From Bacteroidota bacterium (lineage in GTDB: Bacteria; Bacteroidota; Bacteroidia; Chitinophagales; Chitinophagaceae), in the NCBI GenBank assembly GCA_023437225.1, contig JAEZGS010000017.1:186001-250000 (forward strand): 64,000 nucleotides of DNA. The letters are read 5' to 3'. Positions within the stretch are counted from its first letter, which is position 1. Each line of letters begins with the position of its first letter. Of this stretch, positions 50,000 through 59,402 are shown piece after piece. Below the pieces are notes generated by a model. The model was not told where the DNA came from. It worked only from the letters and a program-made list of their open reading frames with translations, and made no database searches. Position numbers and translations under genes: made by a program.

Positions 50000-51313
50000 A
50001 TGAGAATACTATTAATTATTTCGCTGGTATTTCCACTTATTACCCGCGCGCAGACAATCGAACAAAAAGCGGATGCGCTGATGACCGCATATGCCGCAAA
50101 TAAGAAATTCAGTGGCGTAGTGTTGATCGCAAAAGATGATTCGATCCTCTTTCAAAAAGCATATGGATATGCGGATCAACAAGCAAACATTCCAAACGAA
50201 CTGTCGACTGAATTCAGAATTGCATCGTTATCAAAGATGTTCACGTCAACGGCTATCATGCAGCTCGCCGAAGCTGGAAAGTTGAGCATTGAAGATCCGG
50301 TTTCCCTATACTTCAACAAAATTCCGAATGGAAGTGAAGTGCGCATTAAGCATCTGCTAAGCCACACATCCGGCATAAATGGTTCACCCGCGGAGAATAA
50401 CGGTGATCTGCAAAAAACGGTTGCGAGTTTTGTTAGCAACAAACCAGCTTTCGCGCCTGGAGAAAAGTTTCAATACAACAATTTCAATTATGTCCTTTTG
50501 AGTTACATAGTCGAGAAAGTTTCAAAGATGTCTTTGCAGGATTACGTACACAAGCATATTTTATCGCCGTTGCAATTGGAGCACACAGGATTTGACCAAC
50601 ATTCGCGGGCTTCTAAGTTCAAATCAAACGGATACATTACAGACCCAAAAACCGGGTTGCCAATGCAGGCAACGGATGAACAGATTGCCCGTGCTTATGG
50701 TGCAGGTGCAATGTATTCGAACATCCATGATCTTTTCAAATGGAGCCAAGCCGTTTCATCGCATAAGATATTATCAAAGCGTGCACAAGACCAGGCGATA
50801 TCTGTATTCAATAATAACTATGGGTTTGGTTGGATGAGAAGCGGCGAAGGGCTTGAAGAACAGGTAGGTCATACCGGAATGATTCGTGGATTCATCGCAA
50901 ATTTTATGAAGTTTCCAAATTCAGGCTACACCATAATTTTTCTGTCAAACTACCAGGACATTAACGGCAGCCAGTTAAGTGATGATCTGAAAGCGGTAGT
51001 ATTCAATAAACAATACTCGCTGCCGGTTCAAAAAAAGGTGGCCCAACTTGATGATAAAATATTATCCCAGTATGTAGGTGAATACAAACTGGACAATGGA
51101 TTTACTATTCACATCTCTCTTCAGGATAATAAGCTATTTGCATTGGCACAAGGCGATGCTGAAAAGATCGAACTGACGCCTGAATCGAACAACAAATTTT
51201 TTCTTAAGGGACCTGAAACTGAAATTGAATTCCTCACCGAAAACAACGCCGTCACACATATGTTCGTGAATATGCAGGGCGGAATGAAATTCAAAAAGGT
51301 TGCAGCCAGGTGA
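50000..51313 (+). CDS. serine hydrolase of the beta-lactamase/class C PBP family
   Basis: 437 residues, secreted (signal to about residue 18, ending in ARAQ). Catalytic motifs: SLSK in RIASLSKMFTSTAI (SxxK), YNN in FQYNNFNYVLL (YxN), and HTG in EQVGHTGMIRGF. A C-terminal beta-rich domain (about 345-435; LDDKILSQYVGEYKLDNGF) resembles DUF3471-type domains that follow many such hydrolases. It may be a D-aminopeptidase, esterase or peptidase acting on peptidoglycan; true beta-lactamase activity cannot be claimed. Ends one base before the converging GH20-like gene. Confidence 0.88.
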   Translation: MRILLIISLVFPLITRAQTIEQKADALMTAYAANKKFSGVVLIAKDDSILFQKAYGYADQQANIPNELSTEFRIASLSKMFTSTAIMQLAEAGKLSIEDPVSLYFNKIPNGSEVRIKHLLSHTSGINGSPAENNGDLQKTVASFVSNKPAFAPGEKFQYNNFNYVLLSYIVEKVSKMSLQDYVHKHILSPLQLEHTGFDQHSRASKFKSNGYITDPKTGLPMQATDEQIARAYGAGAMYSNIHDLFKWSQAVSSHKILSKRAQDQAISVFNNNYGFGWMRSGEGLEEQVGHTGMIRGFIANFMKFPNSGYTIIFLSNYQDINGSQLSDDLKAVVFNKQYSLPVQKKVAQLDDKILSQYVGEYKLDNGFTIHISLQDNKLFALAQGDAEKIELTPESNNKFFLKGPETEIEFLTENNAVTHMFVNMQGGMKFKKVAAR

Positions 51314-51314
51314 G

Positions 51315-52439
51315 TTAAGGTTTCTTCGAGGCAAGTCGATCCACCTCGTCAAACATTGCAAGGAATGCAGCAGTAGTGGTCTCTTCCTGCGGTCCGTTAA
51401 ATCCGGCCTTCTTCCTGGAGTAATATTCCTGGAAGAAACTGCCGGGCGGAGCCCACACTGTTTCCATCACGCCCAAAAATTTGTTTCTCATTTCTTTCGT
51501 TGAACCGGTACGAAACTGATGCATATCACGAACCTGCTGCCTTGCCACATCGCCTTTTCGCCATGAGCAGGTAATAACGTTTAGACCTTTCGATGCAAAT
51601 AATACTGCAGTCTTGTCGGGCCTTTCATAATGCCAGTCGCAAATCACCACATCTTTAGAAATCAAATCGATTGCTCTGTGCGTGTCGTTGAAACTTGCTT
51701 CCCACATGCCAATGCCGGTGGCACGTCCATCGATCAATCGATCGCCCCAGATATACAAATCGCGGCCTCGCATACGAAGGTGATCACGAATACGGTTTAC
51801 TTCCTGTGCAAAGAGTACTGATTTATCAAGTCCCTTACAGCGTGGACACTTGTCATCTCCAATATAAAACACTTCGTCCATGCCCGCATGAAAAGCATCC
51901 GCTTCAAAGACCTCGCATATTTCATCAACGAGCGCAAAAACAATTTTGTGTACATCAGGATGAAGAGGGCAGTAGCTCTTGCAATACAAACCGTCCTCAT
52001 TCGGCCACTTATAGTTTTCCGGAATTTTCACGTGAGGCGTTTCATCGAACTGTGGATATACCTGTAAGAGCCTGCCCAACTGATTTGCCCACGATTGATG
52101 CCCCAATAAATTGATCTGAGGAATGATGCGAATGCCATTTTTCTTACAGGCTTCGGAAATCTTTTTTACTTGCACCGTATTGAGGGCATTTGCCTGAGCC
52201 AGTTCAGGATGCGACTTATATTGATAATTATAGTCGATACGCAGTATCAGTTGATTGATTTTGCGTGGAGCCAGTTCAGTGACAATAAAATTAACGAAAG
52301 AGTCGAGGTTGTTGGGCGATGGAGCAGCAATTGCAAATGCACGCACCGGTATCAACGAATCCAGCATCTGGCTTTTAACACAGAGTGAACTTAACGACAG
52401 TAGGACTGCACAAAAAACATATTGAAATGAGCGTTTCAT
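51315..52439 (-). CDS. glycoside hydrolase family 20-like protein
   Basis: 374 residues with signal peptide (MKRSFQYVFCAVLLSLSSLCVKSQ). The TIM-barrel shows the GH20-type motif HAGMDEVF, with the Asp-Glu pair used in substrate-assisted hydrolysis of N-acetylhexosaminides. NGIRIIPQINLLGHQSWANQ and a Trp-rich end (VITCSWRKGD, WAPPGSFFQEYY) fit too. The usual N-terminal GH20b domain is lacking, so the enzyme is shorter than typical beta-hexosaminidases. Cys pairs (CKSYC, CPRC) may bind metal or form a disulfide. Exact substrate unknown; periplasmic or secreted. Confidence 0.8.
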   Translation of the reverse strand: MKRSFQYVFCAVLLSLSSLCVKSQMLDSLIPVRAFAIAAPSPNNLDSFVNFIVTELAPRKINQLILRIDYNYQYKSHPELAQANALNTVQVKKISEACKKNGIRIIPQINLLGHQSWANQLGRLLQVYPQFDETPHVKIPENYKWPNEDGLYCKSYCPLHPDVHKIVFALVDEICEVFEADAFHAGMDEVFYIGDDKCPRCKGLDKSVLFAQEVNRIRDHLRMRGRDLYIWGDRLIDGRATGIGMWEASFNDTHRAIDLISKDVVICDWHYERPDKTAVLFASKGLNVITCSWRKGDVARQQVRDMHQFRTGSTKEMRNKFLGVMETVWAPPGSFFQEYYSRKKAGFNGPQEETTTAAFLAMFDEVDRLASKKP

Positions 52440-52568
52440 AACGTACTTTAATTGTTCGGTTAAACTACGAAAAATACGAACAAGGCTGTTTCTCAGAAGC
52501 TGGTAAGTAAGTCAACAACACTTTCGGGGTAATTTTCCGGGGAATTACAATAAGAATTTAAAAAACTC

Positions 52569-52578
52569 GTTTCGCGAA
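52569..52578. promoter_or_regulatory. 10-base palindrome TTTCGCGAAA in the divergent gap
   Basis: Perfect palindrome in the 233-base gap between the GH20-like and DUF6089 genes, 76 bases upstream of the latter's -7 box. Could be an operator; no other feature recognised in this gap. Confidence 0.3.
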
Positions 52579-52653
52579 AATCCGGTACTTCGAAATGAAC
52601 CCGGAATAATAATTGCTTAGCTATCGCAATCCGTTCCTATAAAAATCCGCATT

Positions 52654-52661
52654 TAACTTTG
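52654..52661 (+). promoter_or_regulatory. Bacteroidota -7 box of the DUF6089 gene
   Basis: TAACTTTG, a perfect TAnnTTTG, only 11 bases before the ATG, predicting a very short 5' leader. Confidence 0.55.
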
Positions 52662-52672
52662 AAACATACACT

Positions 52673-53533
52673 ATGCGGCTTTTCTTACTGATCCTTTTCT
52701 TCTGCCCTGTGCTGGTTTTTTCCCAAAGCAGGCTTTCTATTACCGCTTTTGGAGGAGTATCTAATTACCACGGCGATCTCCAGCCTAAAAGAATTTCTTT
52801 TGCCCAATCAAACTTTGCAGGCGGCCTGGGACTTCAATATGAACTGTCTCCGCGGCTCGCCCTTAGGGGAGAATTAAGAATCGGTCATGTTGAAGCCCAC
52901 GATTCGTTGAATCCTCCAACGCTTCGCAGCAGGAACCTTCATTTCCGTTCCCGCATCTACGAAGCAAGCGGTCTCATTCAATATAGCTTTGGCGATATCA
53001 TGGAAAAGCCATTGGTTCCTTACGTCTTTGCTGGTCTTGCAATCTATCATTTCAGTCCTTATACATATGCTCCTAATGGTAAGAAAGTTTTCCTTCAACC
53101 GCTAAGCACTGAAGGGCAGGGGTTACCTCAATATCCTAACAGGAAAAAGTATTCTCTCGACCAGCTGGCAATACCTTTTGGCTTTGGTGCCCGTTATGCC
53201 GTCAATGAAAAAATCACGCTTGGTTTCGAGATCGGTCTGAGAAAACTATTTACCGATTATCTTGATGATGTATCAACAACATATGTGGATGACCTTATCC
53301 TACTCGCCGAGAAAGGACAAAGGGCAGTAGATTATTCTTACAGGGGTGATGAGTTGAAAGACGGTCTTCCGAATTACCCGCCGGCGGGTTGGATACGTGG
53401 TGGTAAACATAAAGACTGGTATTATTTCACCGGCATACATGTCACGTATCGAATATTCAATATTGGATACCGCAACGCCTCATTTGGTGGCGGAAGTTTC
53501 AATAGAAAACAAATGGATTGTCCAAAGTTCTAG
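52673..53533 (+). CDS. DUF6089-type outer-membrane beta-barrel protein
   Basis: 286 residues with signal peptide MRLFLLILFFCPVLVFSQ. The mature protein starts SRLSITAFGGVSNYHGDLQP, followed by paired strands (GGLGLQYELSPRLALRGELRIG, PYVFAGLAIYHFSPYTY), then a loop LPQYPNRKKYSLDQLAIPFG and the block GLRKLFTDYLDDVSTTYVD, a hallmark of this family. Small OM barrel of unknown function common in Chitinophagaceae; some relatives are gliding- or secretion-associated, which cannot be judged here. Confidence 0.85.
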   Translation: MRLFLLILFFCPVLVFSQSRLSITAFGGVSNYHGDLQPKRISFAQSNFAGGLGLQYELSPRLALRGELRIGHVEAHDSLNPPTLRSRNLHFRSRIYEASGLIQYSFGDIMEKPLVPYVFAGLAIYHFSPYTYAPNGKKVFLQPLSTEGQGLPQYPNRKKYSLDQLAIPFGFGARYAVNEKITLGFEIGLRKLFTDYLDDVSTTYVDDLILLAEKGQRAVDYSYRGDELKDGLPNYPPAGWIRGGKHKDWYYFTGIHVTYRIFNIGYRNASFGGGSFNRKQMDCPKF

Positions 53534-53562
53534 ACAATCCATTCATTCGTCGCCCTAAGCCT

Positions 53563-55446
53563 TTAATTTTTTTTGATAACTACCCGTTGCCCGTCTTCGA
53601 GCAATATCTTGTCGAAAAATTCTTTAACCTCTGCATATTTTGCTGCAGGTATGTGATGCTCAATTATTTCGAGCCTGGCGATGGTTGAAACAGTCTTTGT
53701 ATCGGCATTGAAAACATATCTTGTTTTGTACCGCGCGAAGTCACAATCCAATTCTTTGGCTGAAGGCAAAGCATCAATTGTATACCCTTCGGGCAGGATA
53801 TAATTGGTCGTATCAATTAACAACATAGGCTCGCTAAAATAATAATCCATCTTGCGGTTTTTTGCGTCCGGTAGTTTTTTTGACCAGAACGCGTAAAGCC
53901 GCGGAGCAAGAAACATCTTTGAACCCACCATAAACTCCGGAACCTTTTCATATGTTGCATGTAGCGATGTAACATGAACGGCTGGTTTATCCGGGAATGT
54001 AATGGTGAATTCGTCAGGCTGCTTCAGCTTCCAGTTCAACACTACATACGCTTTGATATCATCTCCTTTTTCATTCTTCACTGCTTCCATGATCTCGCGA
54101 AAGCTTCCCGAGGTGCGAATACTTTGAGTGAGCTCACCGGCACCATCGGATTCCAGCCGGATCCAAGTGGTTCTATCAGCAGCATTGTTAAAAGAACGAC
54201 TCGTCGGAGTATTTACAAGAACACCGCCGTCCTCAGTGACCAGCAAAGCACGTCGGTTTTCAGTGAAAGCTCCCAATACTGCAAACTCAGAAGTCTTACT
54301 TGTGCATTCAAGCCATAAAGTGTCTTTGTTGTTGGGAACGCAAAGGATCATGTGATTCATCATTTGCACGGGGAATTCCGGATCCATCGAAGATCTGTTG
54401 GCTCCTGCATTGATCACGGCGAGGTGACTATTAATGTTAACAGCTTTCAAAGCTGCCTTCATGTAATTGCTTAATGACTTACAATCTCCATATTTTTTCT
54501 TGTCGGTGAAATCAGCTGTAAAAGACTGAAACCCTCCAATTCCAAGTTGAATGCTTACATAGCGGAAATTCTGTTGCAGGTATTCATAGATACGTCGCAC
54601 TTTTTCACGATCATCGGCAGCATCGCTTACAAGCGCTCTAAACATCTGTACTTTATCTTCGGGCAACTGATCGCGGCCTTTATTGAGGTCATAAACAAAA
54701 CGGCCGAACTCCTTCCATGAGCTGAGATCACCGGAATAATTGTAGTGTCTGAACTTGTTTGGCGCTAACACTACTCTTGGAAACTTCGATGGATCATTCA
54801 ACGATCCTTCTTCGTGTTCAAATGAAGGCATGTTGGAAACCCTCCAGGTATAGATCTTCTTTTGACCCTCTTCTGTGATTACAGGTTTTATGTCGGTGTT
54901 TTGCGCCTTGAAACGCAGATCAAGATCTTTAGGAACCTTCGCAACAAACGTAGAATTCTCCACTTTCTCGCCTGGCGACGCGATGTTGAAGGCAGGGTAA
55001 AAAAGGGTTCCTTTAGATTTGTTTTCGAACTTGTATTCGACGATCACAGGATATCTTGTTACTGGAACTCGAAAAAACAATAGAAAGTTGTCGTCTATCA
55101 AACCATCACCCACAGCATAGGACTGGATGTCTTTTTTCCGGTACTTAGCAACGCTCGAACCAGTTGCGTCAAATACATTGATCTCAATGTTGTCAACTGA
55201 TTCCGTTGGGTCAATGTATTCCTGGAAATACAAAGCACGTTGGCCGTTCTCATTCATCACTACGTAACGCTGGTGCGTTTTTACCGTAACGCGATCTTCT
55301 GACTCGACGTCCATAACAATGCTTTCAAATTGCTTGATCAAGGATGCTTTTTCTTCCATTGCATTCAGCTGTGTCGCTGCAATAGCTTGTGCTTCGGTTT
55401 GAATCGTGGCAATAAGAAAGGTCAGAAGAAGAATATACTGGTTCAT
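53563..55446 (-). CDS. DUF3857/transglutaminase-like protein with catalytic triad
   Basis: 627 residues. Signal peptide, then DUF3857 beta domain (about 30-215; VTVKTHQRYVVMNENGQRAL) and a transglutaminase-like core (about 250-385). Triad candidates: Cys322 in KYGDCKSLSNYM, His365 in MMNHMILCV, and Glu380 in LWLECTSK (a Glu where many have Asp). A C-terminal beta domain (DUF2569-like or DUF3858-like) follows. Secreted to the periplasm or surface; it may cut or cross-link protein. It is the last of three tandem paralogs and the only one that keeps Cys and His. Confidence 0.85.
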   Translation of the reverse strand: MNQYILLLTFLIATIQTEAQAIAATQLNAMEEKASLIKQFESIVMDVESEDRVTVKTHQRYVVMNENGQRALYFQEYIDPTESVDNIEINVFDATGSSVAKYRKKDIQSYAVGDGLIDDNFLLFFRVPVTRYPVIVEYKFENKSKGTLFYPAFNIASPGEKVENSTFVAKVPKDLDLRFKAQNTDIKPVITEEGQKKIYTWRVSNMPSFEHEEGSLNDPSKFPRVVLAPNKFRHYNYSGDLSSWKEFGRFVYDLNKGRDQLPEDKVQMFRALVSDAADDREKVRRIYEYLQQNFRYVSIQLGIGGFQSFTADFTDKKKYGDCKSLSNYMKAALKAVNINSHLAVINAGANRSSMDPEFPVQMMNHMILCVPNNKDTLWLECTSKTSEFAVLGAFTENRRALLVTEDGGVLVNTPTSRSFNNAADRTTWIRLESDGAGELTQSIRTSGSFREIMEAVKNEKGDDIKAYVVLNWKLKQPDEFTITFPDKPAVHVTSLHATYEKVPEFMVGSKMFLAPRLYAFWSKKLPDAKNRKMDYYFSEPMLLIDTTNYILPEGYTIDALPSAKELDCDFARYKTRYVFNADTKTVSTIARLEIIEHHIPAAKYAEVKEFFDKILLEDGQRVVIKKN

Positions 55447-55447
55447 T

Positions 55448-57364
55448 TTATTTCTTTTTCAAAACAATTGGTTCAGCTAACAATTCAGACATCTTTTTAT
55501 AAAACGCGTAGACATCAGGATATTCAGTACTCAGGTATAAGCCCTGGCCTGTCTGAAAACGCAATCTGCATATGAGTTCGTTGCCTTCAGAATTTTTTTC
55601 AATCTGTCTCTGAAAACTGATCGTCTTATCTGAGTTAACGATCTGGATCGGTTTTGGCAGCGCATCAATTGTATAACCATTGGGTACGACGATTTTGATC
55701 GATGAACTGATACTTTGCCTCGCACCGAAATTAATGTTGCTAAAGCGCGTCTTTTCAATGAAAGGATTTTGAGACATTCCACTGAAGATTGTAGGATTGA
55801 TGAAATAATATCCATTATTCTCAACAAGCTGATCTGTAAACCTGAAATTTTGCATGTATGGAAGTGAATCGGACAGTTCGTTTACGCTTTCGAAGTCATG
55901 AACATCTCCATTCTTAAGAGATGTTTTGAAATTAGATTCGATGAACGATTTGTGATTAGCCTTATATGCCTGTAAATTTCGATGTCGTGCATAATCCAGG
56001 TAGCTGACATATGCTTCACCTTCAAGTTTGCCGTCTTTAATTGTGACGTTTGACGCAAGAGTTCGTTGGTAAGCGGTTTTGACATCCTGCACAACCATTA
56101 TCCCTCCGTCTCGTTTCTTTATCAACAGGGCGTTAGTATTCAAAATGCTTTCAGGTATAAGGGCAAGTGTTGAATATTTGTCTGAGGCGTCGAGGTAATA
56201 ATTGGTGCCGTTAATGTTAACGAATGCAACTACCTTATTGAACTGGTCCACGAAAGGTTGATTGGTTACCACAACACCATGTGAACGTTCACTTACCAGC
56301 ATAGGGTGTGCATCAAGATTCAATTGTTGCAGCAGGTTTACCAGGGCAAGATTCATGTCCGCGCTCGAGCCTGTCTTTTTTGTCCAGGCGTCTTTAACAC
56401 TCTCTGAGTACCTGGCATCATATCCATTCCATACCATTTGCATTTTCACATGTTCAAATGCCAATTGCATTTTCCGATACTCATCCTGCGAAGCACACAT
56501 TTTTACAAAGTCGTCCGTTCCTGAAAGCCTTTTATTAAGCTGCCCGCCAAAGCTATTATTGTTCAACAATTCCTTGATCACTTCCGCCCATGTGCTCATA
56601 TACTTTCTCTTTCCGTACGCAGAACCACCGACTGCAGAAAGCTGAAAATCGATGTGTTGCAAATAGTCCTTTCGTGCGTCCATATATGGTTCATCCTTCA
56701 ATCCAGGGATGTTATTCATCGAGAAAAATACTTCGCCGGTGGAAGTATTACTTTGTACATCAACTTTCAACATGGGTGACACGTATGCAACATATGAGAA
56801 TTCTACGTTTGGCAAAACCTGAAGATTGTAGGTGCTGCGTATTGTTGGAATTTCCCGTTGAAAAAACCAATTCTCCAATCCGCCGAAATGCTCCATGATA
56901 CTGGTGTACTTATATTCCAGTATGCTTCCTATTGTAGCTTTAGGAAAGGAGAACTTTACATTTCCGAGATAGCGACTCGTTTTTTCATTGAAGATAGACT
57001 TGCGATCGACAGCAGCAATCTCGATTTCTCCATTATCTTTCCTGTTGATCGTCATCGCTTCGAGATATGCGATCTGCTCAAAATTATCTTCAGCATAAAA
57101 TGGGATATTCACATTTGCATATTCCAGTCCCTTTTCTTTTAGGATTTTGATGCGAAAATGATGTTGCGTAACAAGCCTTCGCTCATCGTCATAGGACGAT
57201 GAAGCACTATGTAACAACACAACTGCATTTGCATCTGGATCAAATGGAACTTTGTTAAGCTCATACTCGAATGAACTGGGAAATCCAAAATTGTTCGTCG
57301 GTTGTGAGTGGAGACTGCCGGCCAAAGACACCAGTATCCAGCAAAATAATAAACGGTGTAACAT
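55448..57364 (-). CDS. DUF3857/transglutaminase-like protein lacking catalytic Cys and His
   Basis: 638 residues: signal peptide (MLHRLLFCWILVSLAGSLHS), DUF3857 beta domain (about 30-215), transglutaminase-like core (about 255-395) and C-terminal beta domain. In the core, the Cys position is Ser334 (KKTGSSADMNLALVNLL) and the His position is Lys377 (DQFNKVVAFV); Asp392 remains in YYLDASDK. So normal transglutaminase chemistry is not expected. One base separates it from the next paralog, so they are one transcript. It may be a binding or scaffold partner. Confidence 0.83.
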   Translation of the reverse strand: MLHRLLFCWILVSLAGSLHSQPTNNFGFPSSFEYELNKVPFDPDANAVVLLHSASSSYDDERRLVTQHHFRIKILKEKGLEYANVNIPFYAEDNFEQIAYLEAMTINRKDNGEIEIAAVDRKSIFNEKTSRYLGNVKFSFPKATIGSILEYKYTSIMEHFGGLENWFFQREIPTIRSTYNLQVLPNVEFSYVAYVSPMLKVDVQSNTSTGEVFFSMNNIPGLKDEPYMDARKDYLQHIDFQLSAVGGSAYGKRKYMSTWAEVIKELLNNNSFGGQLNKRLSGTDDFVKMCASQDEYRKMQLAFEHVKMQMVWNGYDARYSESVKDAWTKKTGSSADMNLALVNLLQQLNLDAHPMLVSERSHGVVVTNQPFVDQFNKVVAFVNINGTNYYLDASDKYSTLALIPESILNTNALLIKKRDGGIMVVQDVKTAYQRTLASNVTIKDGKLEGEAYVSYLDYARHRNLQAYKANHKSFIESNFKTSLKNGDVHDFESVNELSDSLPYMQNFRFTDQLVENNGYYFINPTIFSGMSQNPFIEKTRFSNINFGARQSISSSIKIVVPNGYTIDALPKPIQIVNSDKTISFQRQIEKNSEGNELICRLRFQTGQGLYLSTEYPDVYAFYKKMSELLAEPIVLKKK

Positions 57365-57371
57365 ATCAGTG

Positions 57372-59327
57372 CTAAGGTTTAGCTTTCTTCTTTATAACAA
57401 ATTGTTCGTTTAACAGATCGAACAGTTTCTTATAAAATTCTTTGAAGTAGGGGTATTCGTCGACAGGGAAAAACGGCTTTTTGAAATCAACGTTGATCCG
57501 GAACATTAACTGGTTTTTTTCCACTTGTATAATGCGGGTGAATATCATACTCGTGTCAGGAGTGATCATCCTCACGTTTCGTGGCATTTCATCGAACTCC
57601 ATTCCTTCTGGTATGAAGAAGCTTCCGTTGATCATGTATTGCCTGTTGGTGGCAAACATGATATCTGACGTACGCTCATCGGCTACAAAAGGATTTTGTT
57701 CAAGTCCCGTGAACATGTTTGCATTGAAATACAAATAATCACCCGTCAACGATGCACTCTTAACGTAGTTTAATTTTTGAACAAGCGGCAAACTGTCGCT
57801 CTGTACGTTTTCTATCTCAATGCTGTCAATCTTAAGCGTAGCATCGCCGCCTATAAGCTGTTCAATAAGTTTCTTCCTGGACTCTTTCAGAACCGGTAGC
57901 TTATTCACTTTGGAGTAGTTGAGACTTCTGATCAAAGCAGTACCGCTGATCCTGCCTTCACTGTCTATCAACCCATGAAGGGTAACTTGTTCTCCGTATA
58001 CTTTTTTCTCATTCCAGAGTGGTTTCCAGCCGCCTTCAAACTTTTCGAGTGATTCAATTACTAACCCTTCGCTGTACATTACTTCGTATGGAATGAGGTT
58101 TGGAGGTGTATGCTTATCCGATGCATCAAGCACATAAAAGTTGTCGCCGATGGTAACATAAGCCATCACCTTATCAAACTGCGAGTAGTCGGCATTTGCA
58201 GGGCGAACAACCCCATTTTTCCTGGTGCTGATAAGGACTGGTGCAGCTTTGAGTCCCGCATCTTTTAGTAAATTGATCAAAATAAAATTGATCTCGCCAG
58301 TGGTGCCTTTCTTGCTGTTCCAGGCAGATCGCACTCCATCCATTGCCCATATACTGGTGTATCCGTTCCATTCCATGTTCTTTCGTACATAATTATGGAT
58401 GGTGACCATTTTCATGTAAGGATCCTGGATGTTGGCAAGCTCTTTATTGAGGTCGTCGGTTCTGGGTATATTACGTTTAAGTTGAATTCCAAAATCCTCA
58501 TCTTCCATAAGATTTTTGATGATTCTTGGCCAGGTAGTGGTAAGTGGAATACGTCTAACACCCAGATTCAGCGCGAGCAGCCGAGGCTCAAGGTGCTGCA
58601 GGTAATCATCTTCACAGCTTATAAATGGTTCATCCCGCAATGCAGGAATATTGTCGAGCGAATAAGTCTGGATATCATTATTCCCAAAGATTTTGAAGTT
58701 GCGTTTTACATCCAGCGCACCATAGGACTGGCAATCCAATTCAATTTCGCGCGGAAAATTCAATGTGAATTCGCTGTGCCTGACTGGGATGGAAGCCTGG
58801 AAATTCCAGTTCGATAAGGCGTAGAGGTCCTGTGCTTCTAATTTGAATTTGTATTCAATGATCGACCCAACTTTTACGTCAGGGAAGGTGAAAACCACTT
58901 CTGAAGCCCGTTTGTTCAATCGCTTCTCATAAATGCTTTTCTTGTCGACTTTAGTTACCACAACATTTCCTGAGGCATCTAGGTTGTAAGTCGCCGCAGT
59001 GAGTCCCTTAATGGTGGACACATTTTTAAAGTCCATATAAGGCAACTTCACGTCAGCGTGAGAAAGCCCTTTATCACTGAGGATCTTAATGCGCACATGT
59101 CGTTCCAGCTGCGTTCCTAAAGGATTTGTTTCGGAAGTAGGATAATAAAAGCAGTAGGTTTCGCCGACATCAAAAAGCACCATTGCTTCTGCTTTCGGGT
59201 CAAAATCACATTCTTTCATTAAGAGGTCGGCTTTGTCGACCTTTCCGAATTCAAAATTATTCTTGTTTTTCTGTGCATTAACACTAAAAACCAGCAGCAG
59301 TACGGCTGCAAGCAGTCGAAGTTTCAT
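57372..59327 (-). CDS. DUF3857/transglutaminase-like protein lacking catalytic Cys and His
   Basis: 651 residues, first gene of the three-gene run: signal peptide (MKLRLLAAVLLLVFSVNAQ), DUF3857 domain (about 30-220; VRIKILSDKGLSHADVKLP), transglutaminase-like core (about 265-410) and C-terminal beta domain. At the Cys position is Thr343 (KKGTTGEINFILINLL), at the His position Lys386 (QFDKVMAYV), while Asp401 in YVLDASDK is kept. It resembles the middle paralog more than the active-site one. The ATG of the signal peptide was chosen, four codons inside the longest frame. Confidence 0.83.
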   Translation of the reverse strand: MKLRLLAAVLLLVFSVNAQKNKNNFEFGKVDKADLLMKECDFDPKAEAMVLFDVGETYCFYYPTSETNPLGTQLERHVRIKILSDKGLSHADVKLPYMDFKNVSTIKGLTAATYNLDASGNVVVTKVDKKSIYEKRLNKRASEVVFTFPDVKVGSIIEYKFKLEAQDLYALSNWNFQASIPVRHSEFTLNFPREIELDCQSYGALDVKRNFKIFGNNDIQTYSLDNIPALRDEPFISCEDDYLQHLEPRLLALNLGVRRIPLTTTWPRIIKNLMEDEDFGIQLKRNIPRTDDLNKELANIQDPYMKMVTIHNYVRKNMEWNGYTSIWAMDGVRSAWNSKKGTTGEINFILINLLKDAGLKAAPVLISTRKNGVVRPANADYSQFDKVMAYVTIGDNFYVLDASDKHTPPNLIPYEVMYSEGLVIESLEKFEGGWKPLWNEKKVYGEQVTLHGLIDSEGRISGTALIRSLNYSKVNKLPVLKESRKKLIEQLIGGDATLKIDSIEIENVQSDSLPLVQKLNYVKSASLTGDYLYFNANMFTGLEQNPFVADERTSDIMFATNRQYMINGSFFIPEGMEFDEMPRNVRMITPDTSMIFTRIIQVEKNQLMFRINVDFKKPFFPVDEYPYFKEFYKKLFDLLNEQFVIKKKAKP

Positions 59328-59402
59328 ATGTTTGGGCAATAGGGTAAGAAATAGGGGTTATTTCGCAGGCAATGTATAAATATTATTACGACATTCAATG
59401 AT

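Noticed and set aside
50000..51313. Antibiotic-resistance beta-lactamase
   Set aside because: SxxK, YxN and HTG motifs also mark esterases and peptidases, and the extra C-terminal domain fits those better.
52440..52672. Small structural RNA such as SRP or 6S RNA in the divergent gap
   Set aside because: Only short palindromes are present; no long-range pairing or known conserved sequence.
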